Source: Flavobacteriaceae bacterium 3519-10
Lineage (GTDB): Bacteria > Bacteroidota > Bacteroidia > Flavobacteriales > Weeksellaceae
Assembly: GCA_000023725.1 (NCBI GenBank)
Contig: CP001673.1
Coordinates: forward strand, 2,242,342-2,306,341
Reading direction: 5' to 3'
DNA length: 64,000 nt
Shown here one piece after another: positions 35,088 through 43,931 of this stretch. Within the stretch, counting starts at the first letter, position 1; the number at the start of each line of letters is the position of its first letter. Under the pieces are notes generated by a model. The model saw only the letters and a program-made list of their open reading frames with translations. It did not search any database and had not been told where the DNA came from. The position numbers and the translations under genes are program-made.

Positions 35088-35681
35088 ATGAAAAATAATT
35101 CATTACACAAAATTACACGCATTCTTCTCGCTGTTTGTGGTGTAGCGCTCGTCGTATCTATCTTCGTACCAATGTGGTCAATCTACTTAACTGCTCCCCA
35201 GTATCCGGAAGGTCTTTCAATGTTTTTGTGGTCTAATAAAATTACCGGGGAATATGAAATTATTAACGGCCTGAACCACTACATCGGGATGAAAACAATT
35301 CACGCGGAGGATTTCTGGGAGTTTAAAGTTCTGCCCTACGCGCTTGCTTTCTTTGCTTTATTATGTCTTGCTACAGCATTTTTAAATAAAAAAATGTGGC
35401 TGTATGTTACGGCCGTACTTTTCATGATGTTCGGCGTAGCTTTTATGGTCGATTTTTGGCTCTGGGAATACGATTACGGACATAATCTGGATCCAAATGC
35501 TGCCATTGTGGTACCGGGCATGTCTTATCAGCCACCGCTCATCGGGTTCAAGCAACTTCTTAATTTCGGAGCCTATTCTTACCCCAATATCGGCGGCGGA
35601 ATTATGTTTGGGGTTGCACTTATTTTGGCTATCTTAGCATTTATTGAGTACCGCAAACCGGTTTCAACACCTTTAAAATAA
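35088..35681 (+). CDS. Nos-cluster membrane protein
   Basis: A 197-residue integral membrane protein with four predicted helices (about 12-31, 84-101, 106-128 and 169-187) and a large extracytoplasmic loop between the first two. Proteins of this size and layout lie directly after nosZ in clade II clusters of Bacteroidetes, often called NosB-like; the function is unknown, possibly electron transfer or assembly. No heme motif. It lies 12 bases past the internal terminator and 36 bases before nosL. Confidence 0.75.
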   Translation: MKNNSLHKITRILLAVCGVALVVSIFVPMWSIYLTAPQYPEGLSMFLWSNKITGEYEIINGLNHYIGMKTIHAEDFWEFKVLPYALAFFALLCLATAFLNKKMWLYVTAVLFMMFGVAFMVDFWLWEYDYGHNLDPNAAIVVPGMSYQPPLIGFKQLLNFGAYSYPNIGGGIMFGVALILAILAFIEYRKPVSTPLK

Positions 35682-35717
35682 ACATTTAAACTAAGGATTA
35701 ATTTAAAAAATAAACCA

Positions 35718-36128
35718 ATGAATATTCTGAAAAACACGTTCGCAGTTGGGTCGGTAATCGCGATGCTGTCGTGCCAAAGCAGTGGCCCTAAAGATATTGC
35801 GCTGGGCAAAGACCAATGCGATAACTGCCGGATGACGATCAGCGCACTGGGCTACGCAGCCGAACTGGTAACCGATAAAGGACGCGCCTACAAATTCGAC
35901 GATATCATGTGCATGAATATGTACGAAGGCTCAAATCCGGACCAGGCAAAGAACGCCAAACTTTATGTGGTAGATTATCCTACCGGAAAATTTATTGAAA
36001 AATCCAAAGCGACCTTCATTAAAGGCGGAAGCATAAAGTCGCCGATGGGTGGCAACACGCAGGCCTACCAGAACAAAGCAGCAGCTCAGAAAGCCGCAGC
36101 AGCACTAGGCGCAGGTTTAACTAAATAA
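35718..36128 (+). CDS. nosL: NosL copper chaperone lipoprotein
   Basis: NosL delivers Cu(I) to NosZ in the envelope. The 136-residue protein has a short signal peptide with a Cys lipobox (MLSC, Cys16). The DQCDNCRMTIS motif (about 34-44) supplies the copper-binding Cys/Met residues, followed by AYKFDDIMCMNMYE. The alanine-rich C-terminus is unusual but harmless in appearance. Seven bases before nosD in the same operon. Confidence 0.93.
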   Translation: MNILKNTFAVGSVIAMLSCQSSGPKDIALGKDQCDNCRMTISALGYAAELVTDKGRAYKFDDIMCMNMYEGSNPDQAKNAKLYVVDYPTGKFIEKSKATFIKGGSIKSPMGGNTQAYQNKAAAQKAAAALGAGLTK

Positions 36129-36135
36129 ACTTTTA

Positions 36136-37362
36136 ATGTTTAGAATTCTATTTCTGTTTTTTCCGGTTCTTATATTTTCGAATGTATTGAGAGTGGGGAA
36201 AAATGAACAATTTAAAACGATACAACAAGCTGTCGCCGCATCAAAAAGTGGCGACAGTATTTTAGTGGAAAGTGGTGTTTACCGAGAAGGAAACATCAAT
36301 ATCACCAAACCGCTGACGCTCATCGGCATCGGAAGACCCGTGCTCGATGGTGAAATGAAGCACGAAATTCTCTCTTTCCGGGGTCATCATATCGTTCTTA
36401 AAGGTTTTAAAATAATTAATTCAGGCCAGGACGAAATAAAAAACATCGGCGCGATACGTCTCTACGACAGCCACTTTTCGGTTATTGCAAATAACATTTT
36501 CGAAAATAATTATTTTGGAATTTACATTCAGCGCGGCTACAGATGTTTAATTGAAAACAACAGAATTACAAGTTCACGCTCCAAATCGCAGGAAGGTATT
36601 GGCGACGGAATTCACGCGTGGGTAAGCGAGGAAATCTGGATTAAAAACAATTACATTGAAGGCCACAAAGACGGCATCTACCTCGAAAAAGTTACCGACT
36701 CGTACATCTACCGCAACTTTTCGAAAAAAAATCTGCGGTACGGCCTCCACTTTATGTCATCGAACGACTGCGTGTATGTAAACAACACCTTCGATAACAA
36801 CAATGCCGGCGTAGCCGTGATGTACAGCAATAATGTGGGAATGGCGGGCAACAGCTTTATCAACAACTGGGGCGACGCCAATTACGGCCTCCTGCTGAAA
36901 GACATCAGCTTCAGCAAAATCAAACAGAACCGTTTTTCTAACAACACCATTGCGATCTTTATGGATGGTGCCACCAAAGTTGATTTTTTCAGAAATAACT
37001 TCGAAGACAATGGCTGGGCGATGAAAATCAATTCCAACTGCATGGAAAATAAGTTCATCAACAATAATTTCATCAACAACACTTTCGATGTAGGCACCAG
37101 CGGCACGATGGCAATGAACGATTTCAAACGGAATTTCTGGGACAAATACGAAGGTTATGATCTTAATAAAGACAAAATTGGCGATGTACCCTTTCATCCG
37201 TTGAGTTTATACGCGGTTTTAGTGGAGAATAATCCGGCAATTATGTTGCTTTTCAAGACGTTTTTTGTGGATTTACTCGATAAAACCGAGAAAATAATCC
37301 CGAGCCTTACGCCCGAAAACTTCAAAGATGAAGAGCCCTTGATGAAGAAAGTAATATCTTAA
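36136..37362 (+). CDS. nosD: NosD, periplasmic CASH-domain protein
   Basis: NosD works with the NosFY ABC transporter to build the CuZ site, probably supplying sulfur. The 408-residue product has a signal peptide (about 1-16) and then a right-handed beta-helix of CASH repeats, visible as recurrent N-N-x-F/I and G-I-x-L/V steps (IANNIFENNYFGIYIQRGYR, INNWGDANYGLLLKDISFSK). The length matches the family. The nosF gene follows after 60 bases. Confidence 0.93.
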   Translation: MFRILFLFFPVLIFSNVLRVGKNEQFKTIQQAVAASKSGDSILVESGVYREGNINITKPLTLIGIGRPVLDGEMKHEILSFRGHHIVLKGFKIINSGQDEIKNIGAIRLYDSHFSVIANNIFENNYFGIYIQRGYRCLIENNRITSSRSKSQEGIGDGIHAWVSEEIWIKNNYIEGHKDGIYLEKVTDSYIYRNFSKKNLRYGLHFMSSNDCVYVNNTFDNNNAGVAVMYSNNVGMAGNSFINNWGDANYGLLLKDISFSKIKQNRFSNNTIAIFMDGATKVDFFRNNFEDNGWAMKINSNCMENKFINNNFINNTFDVGTSGTMAMNDFKRNFWDKYEGYDLNKDKIGDVPFHPLSLYAVLVENNPAIMLLFKTFFVDLLDKTEKIIPSLTPENFKDEEPLMKKVIS

Positions 37363-37422
37363 AATGGAATTGTCGGCGGCCTGTAAACCATTCATAGCGC
37401 TGTAAAGCCCGAACTGATTATC

Positions 37423-38136
37423 ATGATAGAAATAAAAAGTTTAACAAAGAAATTCAATAAATTCACGGCGCTCGACAACCTGAATTTATCCTTCACCGAC
37501 AGCAAATCTATCGCGCTGATCGGCCCGAACGGCTGCGGAAAGACCACCCTCATCAAGTGCATTTTAGGTCTGAATGTTATTGAAACCGGCGATATCCTGG
37601 TGAGTGGCAAAAGCGTGAAAGACGATTACCGTTACCGCAAAGACATCGGATACATGCCGCAGATTGGCCGCTACCCAGAAAATATGACGATCGGCCAGAC
37701 CATACAGATGATAAAGGATACGCGCAAAGTTCCGGAAGATCAACTGGATAAAGAACTTATGGGCGATTTCGAACTAGAAAAAATGTACGGCAAGAAAATG
37801 AGTACGCTTTCGGGCGGAACGACACAGAAAGTAAGCGCCGTTCTGGCATTTATGTTCGATCCCAAAATTATCATTCTGGATGAACCCACTGCAGGCCTCG
37901 ATCCGCTGGCTTCCGAAATCCTCAAGAATAAGATCATCAAAGAAAAAAACAAGGGCAAACTCATCATCATCACGTCTCACCTATTAAGCGAGCTGGATGA
38001 TATCGTGAGCGAAATTGTGTTTATGAATGAGGGCAAAATAATTGTTCAGCAATCTGTAACCGACCTGATGAGCGAGCATAAATCCGAAAAAATTTCAGAA
38101 TCGATCATCAGTATTTTAAAAGAAATGAAAAAATGA
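37423..38136 (+). CDS. nosF: NosF, ABC ATPase
   Basis: The cytoplasmic ATPase of the NosFY transporter, 237 residues. Walker A is GPNGCGKTT (about 34-42), the signature LSGGTTQKVSAVLAFM (about 129-144) and Walker B IIILDEPTAGLDP (about 148-160). It lacks a membrane domain, which is supplied by NosY; the stop overlaps the nosY start by four bases (ATGA). Confidence 0.94.
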   Translation: MIEIKSLTKKFNKFTALDNLNLSFTDSKSIALIGPNGCGKTTLIKCILGLNVIETGDILVSGKSVKDDYRYRKDIGYMPQIGRYPENMTIGQTIQMIKDTRKVPEDQLDKELMGDFELEKMYGKKMSTLSGGTTQKVSAVLAFMFDPKIIILDEPTAGLDPLASEILKNKIIKEKNKGKLIIITSHLLSELDDIVSEIVFMNEGKIIVQQSVTDLMSEHKSEKISESIISILKEMKK

Positions 38137-38900
38137 ACAAGATAGCCCGCTTTATACTTTTTGATATTTTAAAGAATAAAATCATCATTTTCTATACGAT
38201 TCTGCTGTTCATTATTTCGTGGTCTGTGTTAGGTCTGGAAGGTAACTTCACCAAAGCAACGCTGAGTTTACTGAATGTAGTTCTCCTCGTAGTACCACTG
38301 GTAAGCATTATATTTTCGACGATTTACGTCTACAACAGCAGCCAGTTCATCGAGTTACTGCTGAGCCAGCCCGTGCCGCGCGCAAAGGTTTGGTTTAATA
38401 TTTTTCTTGGGCTTTCCACAGCGCTTATTCTCGCATTTCTTATCGGTTGCGGCATCCCGATTTTCCTTTATTCATCAATCGAAACAGGTTTTTCACTCAT
38501 TATCATCGGGATTTTACTGTCGGTAATTTTCACTTCTTTTGCGATGCTTTCGGCGATCATGAGCAGAGACCGCGCGAAAGGAATCGGTATTTCAATTTTT
38601 ATCTGGATATTTTTCAGCATTATTTACGACGGCATTCTACTCGTACTGATGTTTCAGTTTGCAGATTATCCTATTGAAGGCATCATGGCAACCTTAGCCG
38701 GTCTCAATCCGGTGGGGCTCTCACGCATATTTGTGTTGCTACAGCTTAATATTTCAGCGATGCTCGGTTATTCGGGTGCTGTTTTTCAGCAGGTCTTCGG
38801 TTCGGGCGGCGGAATGGGGATTTCGATGTTGATTTTGCTGCTCTGGACAACCGTACCGTTTTTGATGTCACTGATCAGTTTCAACAAAAAAGATCTGTAG
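38133..38900 (+). CDS. nosY: NosY, ABC permease
   Basis: The membrane subunit of NosFY, 255 residues with six predicted helices (about 17-34, 42-66, 90-110, 118-140, 150-172 and 226-247). FIELLLSQPVPRAKVW (about 71-86) is the family's conserved cytoplasmic segment. Translation is coupled to nosF. Together with NosD it forms the CuZ maturation complex. Confidence 0.92.
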   Translation: MNKIARFILFDILKNKIIIFYTILLFIISWSVLGLEGNFTKATLSLLNVVLLVVPLVSIIFSTIYVYNSSQFIELLLSQPVPRAKVWFNIFLGLSTALILAFLIGCGIPIFLYSSIETGFSLIIIGILLSVIFTSFAMLSAIMSRDRAKGIGISIFIWIFFSIIYDGILLVLMFQFADYPIEGIMATLAGLNPVGLSRIFVLLQLNISAMLGYSGAVFQQVFGSGGGMGISMLILLLWTTVPFLMSLISFNKKDL

Positions 38901-38953
38901 CCTCGTCGGAAGTTATTTGTGATGACAAATATCACCGGACACCAATGAACGTT

Positions 38954-38998
38954 ATGATCGCAGTCATACTTATCACCCTGGTTTTCAGTGTATTTTTA
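38954..38998 (+). promoter_or_regulatory. Crp/Fnr-type operator and promoter of the FAS1 gene
   Basis: ATGATCGCAGTCAT (38954-38967) shares GCAGTCATACTT with the nos operator. Its centre is 30.5 bp upstream of TATTTTTA (38991-38998), the same distance as at the nos promoter; TTA replaces TTG at the -33 position. Confidence 0.55.
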
Positions 38999-39012
38999 TA
39001 AAAATAAATCAT

Positions 39013-39567
39013 ATGAAAAAGTCAGTCTTTATCTTAGGCGCATTGCTTTTAGTCCTTGCATCTTGCGAAAAAAGCGAAACAGTAACCGCAGCAAATTCGG
39101 ATACCACTACAGAAGCCGTTTCGCATGGCCAGGATGGTGTTCAGGATGATGAATCTAACCCCAATATTGTCCAGTTAGCATCCAAAAACCCTGATCTGTC
39201 TACGCTGGTAAAGGCTGTGCAGACCGCTAATTTGGTCACTTCGCTCAGCAATACCGGCCCGTTCACTGTCTTTGCTCCACTGAATTCAGCATTCGACAAG
39301 CTTCCGGCAGGCATCGTAGACGGACTTTTGGAGCCAGAACAGGCAGATGCTTTATCGGATATATTAAGCTATCATACCTACGTAGGCGTCATTAAAGAAG
39401 ATCAGATGACAGACGGGCAAAGTTTAGGAATGGTGAATGGGAAAAATATTAAAATTACAATGGTTGACGGCAAGCCGGTAATTAACGGTAAAGCAAAAAT
39501 AGTCGCGACAGTACCTGCATCGAACGGAGTAGTTTACGCCATTGATGAAGTGCTGCTGCCGGAATAG
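39013..39567 (+). CDS. FAS1 (fasciclin) domain lipoprotein
   Basis: A 184-residue lipoprotein: signal peptide with lipobox LASC (Cys18), a Thr/Ser-rich linker, and one FAS1 domain (about 52-184). The domain shows the H1 motif GPFTVFAPLNSAFDKLP (about 94-110) and the H2-like NGVVYAIDEVLLP end. FAS1 domains mediate adhesion or protein contacts. It has its own operator-promoter matching that of the nos operon, so it is probably expressed under the same conditions; why N2O respiration should need it is unknown. Confidence 0.88.
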   Translation: MKKSVFILGALLLVLASCEKSETVTAANSDTTTEAVSHGQDGVQDDESNPNIVQLASKNPDLSTLVKAVQTANLVTSLSNTGPFTVFAPLNSAFDKLPAGIVDGLLEPEQADALSDILSYHTYVGVIKEDQMTDGQSLGMVNGKNIKITMVDGKPVINGKAKIVATVPASNGVVYAIDEVLLPE

Positions 39568-39596
39568 AAAGGCTAGGTTTAATTTAATTGTTTGAT

Positions 39597-39635
39597 AAAG
39601 CGGCTTGCAGGTATTTCTGTAAGCCGCTTTTTTTT
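39597..39635 (+). terminator. Terminator after the FAS1 gene
   Basis: AAAGCGGCTT / AAGCCGCTTT stem followed by T8; its T run overlaps the stop of the convergent gene at 39634. Confidence 0.85.
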
Positions 39636-40860
39636 AGATCTGCCTAAGCGGTGCATTCTTGATTTTTAAATTGACGAAGACCAAAGCGAGCCCGACAAAA
39701 ATAAGCAGGGAAAACAGCAGCAACAACTGATTGGCGAACGGTACTGAAATGTATTTTATTGAAAACGTTCCCATGATTCCGAGGATTGCCTCATTCAGAA
39801 ATATGCCTAACAAAACCAGTTTAAGTCCTAACAAAAGCCGTTTGCCTACGGTAAAATAATTTGTCGCGAGGATCTGGCTCACAAGAAATGTCGCAATACA
39901 CATCAGCAGAACTAAATGCAGATAGGCAATCACCACGTTACGGAAACCAAATGCAAACTGGTTAAGCGCCGGGATGTTAGACCCCAACTGCAGTGCGATT
40001 TTCGCCGCAAATGCAAATCCTACGAAGATGAGTACAAACCGCTGAGTTGGCGACCACGCCAGCACGAGGTTAGTCCAGCTTTTCTTAACGAAATTAAACA
40101 GCATCAGCGAGCCAACAGTCTGTGAAACGCTTGCCACCACAATTAATCCGAAGATAAATGCGGGTATTTTCATCCACAGCACAGACAGGCCAAAACCGAT
40201 CAGACAGCCAAAAAACATCAGCCAGAACATCAGCTTATTCTGTTTTTCCGAAATTACAGCTCCAACTTCTTTTATTGAATACAACAGCAAACCAATACAT
40301 GAAAATATAAAAAAGCCATTGTACTGAAAGTGCAGGAAATAATATTCTGATGCCAGATACATATCCTGCGAGACGTTTTTCGAACCCATCATATACGCCA
40401 GATTAAATACGCCGGCAGAGGATATAACCGCGAAAAAAAGCCCTGCCACGAACCAGATTTTCGAAGCGTCAGTTATGCTCCGCACGTCGCGTACAAAAAA
40501 GTAGCAAAAGACAAAACTGGTGAGCAGTGCCATCGTCGAAGCCGCAATACTGGCCCAGAAATAGCCACCATAAATAAACGTCCCGAGCATCGCAAAAGAC
40601 GCGATAAGATTACTGATAATCAGAATATTGTAGGTTTTATAATTAATCTGCGGCTTGTTTTTCAGCAAATAATTGGTCAGCAAGACGTAGAGCACATGCG
40701 TGATCCAACCATAAAACGCGAAATGCGAATGTGCTTCCTGCAAATGTTTTTGATCCAGAAAAGGCAGTGAATACAGAATTTTGTAACGCATCAAAACACC
40801 CAAAAGTGCAACCAGTAAAAAATTAAAGACCGAAAATTTCAGCCAGAATGTCCTTTGCAT
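39634..40860 (-). CDS. COX1-like multi-helix membrane protein
   Basis: A 408-residue protein with about twelve predicted helices. The His-rich segment EAHSHFAFYGWITHVLYVL (about 42-60) and YFLHFQYNGFFIF (about 178-190) resemble heme-binding helices of heme-copper oxidase subunit I and of NnrS-like proteins. The full ligand set of a functional oxidase is not evident, and no subunit II is adjacent. Its ATG overlaps the Crp/Fnr stop by one base (TGATG), so it is translated with the regulator. A role in NO or O2 handling is inferred from context only. Confidence 0.65.
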   Translation of the reverse strand: MQRTFWLKFSVFNFLLVALLGVLMRYKILYSLPFLDQKHLQEAHSHFAFYGWITHVLYVLLTNYLLKNKPQINYKTYNILIISNLIASFAMLGTFIYGGYFWASIAASTMALLTSFVFCYFFVRDVRSITDASKIWFVAGLFFAVISSAGVFNLAYMMGSKNVSQDMYLASEYYFLHFQYNGFFIFSCIGLLLYSIKEVGAVISEKQNKLMFWLMFFGCLIGFGLSVLWMKIPAFIFGLIVVASVSQTVGSLMLFNFVKKSWTNLVLAWSPTQRFVLIFVGFAFAAKIALQLGSNIPALNQFAFGFRNVVIAYLHLVLLMCIATFLVSQILATNYFTVGKRLLLGLKLVLLGIFLNEAILGIMGTFSIKYISVPFANQLLLLFSLLIFVGLALVFVNLKIKNAPLRQI

Positions 40861-41483
40861 CAGAAATATATTTTATGGTTGATAAGCTTCAATTTGTCTT
40901 CACGCTCCATTTTCTTAACGGTACGTATCACGGTTTCAATCGCAAGGCCGGTAGAATTGGCCATTTCTTTGCGAGTCACATTAATGATCGCCTTTTGGCC
41001 GTCATCAATACCCAGGTTTTTTTTGTGGATTTTGAGAAAATTAGTAATCCTTTCGTGGGGACACTGATGAACGATTGATTTAAGACGCAGTGTTTTTTCG
41101 TAGGCCTTCTTCGCAATTTCTTTGGTGAACTCAAATAACATTTCGGGGTGATTTACCATGTATTGCTTAAAGAGTTCTTCGCTGAAGCTGAAAATTTCCG
41201 CAGTCTCACTTGCGATTTCAGCATTTGCCGGATATTTTTCGCCGAGGAGAAACGGTGGTTCACCCAGAAACTGGTGCTCGTTTACTTTGTTGATCAGAAA
41301 CTCTTTACCTTCGGAATCGGTATTATAAATCTTTATCTCACCTTCCATCAGATAGAACAGATTTACGGCCTTTTGGTCCTCACGGAACAGCGTGTCCTTT
41401 TTATTTAAGTGCAGCACCGGAATTCCGTTTTCCAGCAGAGTCTCTCGTACAAACATAGGCTTACTTTCTTTCAAATTTACCAA
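40860..41483 (-). CDS. Crp/Fnr-family transcription regulator
   Basis: A 207-residue regulator. Residues about 20-125 form the cyclic-nucleotide-binding-like beta-roll (LFYLMEGEIKIYNTDSEGKE), followed by the dimer helix and a winged helix-turn-helix (TRKEMANSTGLAIETVIRTVKKME, about 166-189). The recognition helix has E-T-V-I-R, with the Glu and Arg that read TGA half-sites in Crp and Fnr. It lacks an N-terminal Fnr cysteine cluster (a single Cys at QCPHE), so O2 sensing through Fe-S is unlikely; heme or NO sensing is possible. It probably controls the ATGA-N6-TCAT sites. Confidence 0.9.
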   Translation of the reverse strand: MVNLKESKPMFVRETLLENGIPVLHLNKKDTLFREDQKAVNLFYLMEGEIKIYNTDSEGKEFLINKVNEHQFLGEPPFLLGEKYPANAEIASETAEIFSFSEELFKQYMVNHPEMLFEFTKEIAKKAYEKTLRLKSIVHQCPHERITNFLKIHKKNLGIDDGQKAIINVTRKEMANSTGLAIETVIRTVKKMEREDKLKLINHKIYF

Positions 41484-41534
41484 AAAATAAGCGTAAACGG
41501 CGTCTTCATTTCTGAAAAAGTGCCCTGAATAGCC

Positions 41535-41542
41535 TATTTTTG
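41535..41542 (+). promoter_or_regulatory. Candidate -7 element of ppk1
   Basis: TATTTTTG matches TAnnTTTG, 18 bases ahead of the ATG at 41561. Confidence 0.4.
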
Positions 41543-41560
41543 AGTTTAAATACAGTTAAA

Positions 41561-43627
41561 ATGTCAATTCAGTTCAATCCACGCGATATAACATGGCTGG
41601 CCTTCAACGCGAGGGTGCTGCAGGAAGCTACGGATCCCAATGTGCCGCTTCACCTGCGCATCCGTTTTCTGGGAATATTTTCGAATAATCTCGATGAGTT
41701 TTTCCGTGTTCGTGTGGCAGGTCTTAAGCGTGCGATGGATTTCAAAAATAAATTCATCACCGAATCTTTTTACCAGCCACCCACAAAGATTCTGCAGAGC
41801 ATCAATGACACCGTGATCCAACAACAGCAGAATTTCGATAAGACCTGGAAGAAGATTCAGGTAGAAATGGCTGCCCAGAATGTATACATCAAAACCTATA
41901 AAAACCTCACTGAAGAACAGAAAATATTCACGCGGAAATATTTCGATGAAACTGTAGAGAGCAATGTGATCCCGATTTTGCTTCACGAAAACTCCGCAAT
42001 GCCGTATCTGCGAGACAAATCTCTGTATATGGGCATTGCGATGCGCACGAAAGAGTTTCAGTATGCGAGTAACTATGCCATCATCGAAATTCCGTCGCGC
42101 GCACTCGGGCGTTTTGTGCTGCTGCCGTCTGAAAACGATGAAAAAAATGTGATTTTACTTGAGGATGTAATTGCGTTTAACCTGCCGCATATTTTTTCGT
42201 ATTTCGGGTATAACGAGTTTGCCGCGCATTGTTTTAAAGTGACCAAGGACGCAGAATTCGATCTGGATAACGACATCAGAACCACGCTCGCTGAAAAAAT
42301 TGAAAAAGGAATAAAATCCCGTAGAAAGGGAAAACCCACGCGGTTTGTTTTCGATAAGGAAATGGATAAAGCGCTACTCGAATTTCTCATCCGCAAACTA
42401 CATCTTACAAAAAAAGACAGCATCATACCGGGCGGTAAAATTCATAATTTCCGCCATTTTATGGATTTTCCGGATGTTTTTAAAGCGTATGAAAAGCCTG
42501 AAGAACGCACGTCTTTTGATCATCCGCAGTTCATCAACAAACGTGTAACAGATGTAATTCAGAGTACAGATGTGCTGCTCACCTTTCCCTATCACACCTA
42601 TACGCCGGTAATTGATCTGCTGCGCGAATCGGCTATGGATCCGGAAGTTAAATCAATCCAGATCACCGCTTACCGCCTGGCAAGCCATTCTAAAATTGTA
42701 AATGCACTTATCAATGCGGTACGCAACGGCAAGGACGTGACGGTAATGCTCGAACTGCGCGCTCGATTTGACGAAGAAAGCAACCTTGGCTGGAAAGAGG
42801 TTCTGGAACAGGAAGGCGTTAAGGTACTGCTCGGAATTCCGAATAAAAAAGTTCACGCAAAACTCTGCGTCATTAAAAAACGCGTGCATAATAAAACCGT
42901 GCAGTACGGATTTGTGAGCACCGGAAACTTCAATGAAAAAACCGCTAAAATCTACGGCGATCATCTTCTGATGACAGCCGACAGAGGCATTATGGCCGAC
43001 ATCAATAAAGTTTTCAACGTACTGAAAAAACCTAAAGATGATTTTCGGCCGGTACTGAAATCGTGCAAAAGCCTGCTGCTGAGTCCGGAATTTATGCGCC
43101 AAAGCATAATTCAGCATATCGACCGCGAAATTGCTGAAGCCAAAGGCGGACGAAAAGCCGAAATGATCATTAAAACAAATTCATTGAGCGACAGGGAATT
43201 AATTACCAAATTCTACGAAGCCGCGCAAGCCGGTGTGACGGTAAAACTGATCGTGCGTGGCATCTACTGTGCGGTGAACCAGAAGAGTTTCAAGAAAAAA
43301 ATACAGGCAATAAGTATTGTTGATGAATATCTGGAGCATGCGCGGGTGATGTATTTTTATGCCAAAGGAAATGAAGATATCTACATTTCGTCCGCCGACT
43401 GGATGACCAGAAATTTAGATCACCGAATCGAAGCCGCCGCAAAAATCAATCAGAAAAATCTTAAAAAGGAAATAAAAGACATCCTCGAGATCCAGCTCAG
43501 CGATAACGTAAAAGCCCGCGTACTCGACAAAAAAATGAGCAACGAATATGTGGAAACTGGAAAAACAAAAATCCGTTCACAGACAGAAACTTACCTTTAC
43601 CTGAAGAATATCGCCTCCAAAACCTGA
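41561..43627 (+). CDS. ppk1: Polyphosphate kinase 1
   Basis: Transfers ATP gamma-phosphate to growing polyphosphate. At 688 residues it matches PPK1. The N-terminal domain starts FNPRDITWLAFNARVLQEA, and the catalytic histidine is His432 in NKKVHAKLCVIKKR. FVSTGNFNEKTAKIYGDH and ISSADWMTRNLDHRIEAA are C-terminal phospholipase-D-like motifs. The ATG at 41561 is preferred to a TTG 21 bases upstream, which falls in the -7. Divergent from the Crp/Fnr gene. Confidence 0.95.
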   Translation: MSIQFNPRDITWLAFNARVLQEATDPNVPLHLRIRFLGIFSNNLDEFFRVRVAGLKRAMDFKNKFITESFYQPPTKILQSINDTVIQQQQNFDKTWKKIQVEMAAQNVYIKTYKNLTEEQKIFTRKYFDETVESNVIPILLHENSAMPYLRDKSLYMGIAMRTKEFQYASNYAIIEIPSRALGRFVLLPSENDEKNVILLEDVIAFNLPHIFSYFGYNEFAAHCFKVTKDAEFDLDNDIRTTLAEKIEKGIKSRRKGKPTRFVFDKEMDKALLEFLIRKLHLTKKDSIIPGGKIHNFRHFMDFPDVFKAYEKPEERTSFDHPQFINKRVTDVIQSTDVLLTFPYHTYTPVIDLLRESAMDPEVKSIQITAYRLASHSKIVNALINAVRNGKDVTVMLELRARFDEESNLGWKEVLEQEGVKVLLGIPNKKVHAKLCVIKKRVHNKTVQYGFVSTGNFNEKTAKIYGDHLLMTADRGIMADINKVFNVLKKPKDDFRPVLKSCKSLLLSPEFMRQSIIQHIDREIAEAKGGRKAEMIIKTNSLSDRELITKFYEAAQAGVTVKLIVRGIYCAVNQKSFKKKIQAISIVDEYLEHARVMYFYAKGNEDIYISSADWMTRNLDHRIEAAAKINQKNLKKEIKDILEIQLSDNVKARVLDKKMSNEYVETGKTKIRSQTETYLYLKNIASKT

Positions 43628-43657
43628 AAAAATTCATTTGCCGCGCATGCCGGAAAG

Positions 43658-43812
43658 CATTACCTTCGCAACACTTTTGGAAAAGGGAACCGCGTGAAAA
43701 CCGCGGACTGTCCCCGCAACTGTAGATCACAACAAAAAAATTTGCTTCAAATAAAACCACTGGAAACGGGAAGGTGAAGCAAATGTGAAAGTCAGGAAAC
43801 CTTGCCAAAAGA
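43658..43812 (+). ncRNA. Cobalamin (AdoCbl-type) riboswitch
   Basis: The conserved blocks occur in order: AAAAGGGAACCGCGTG, CGGACTGTCCCCGCAACTGT (B12-box-adjacent), ACCACTGG, GGGAAGG and GTCAGGAAACC. A peripheral stem pairs TTTGCTTCA (43741-43749) with TGAAGCAAA (43775-43783). It lies 120 bases ahead of a BtuB-like receptor gene, whose expression it should repress when cobalamin is plentiful. Confidence 0.93.
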
Positions 43813-43931
43813 CTGTTTATTTAAACGCTTTCGGAGGAAGAGACGTGATCTGCTGACAAAATTTATTTTTTCAGTTATTTTACCCCTATTTTTTTCCGAT
43901 AAGTACACTTTAACTTAAAATGTAATTCTTT

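Noticed and set aside
38945-39001. 18-codon hydrophobic mini-ORF (MNVMIAVILITLVFSVFL)
   Set aside because: It lies on the operator and -7 of the FAS1 gene; a similar reading (MTAVIL...) over the nos operator follows from the shared operator bases.
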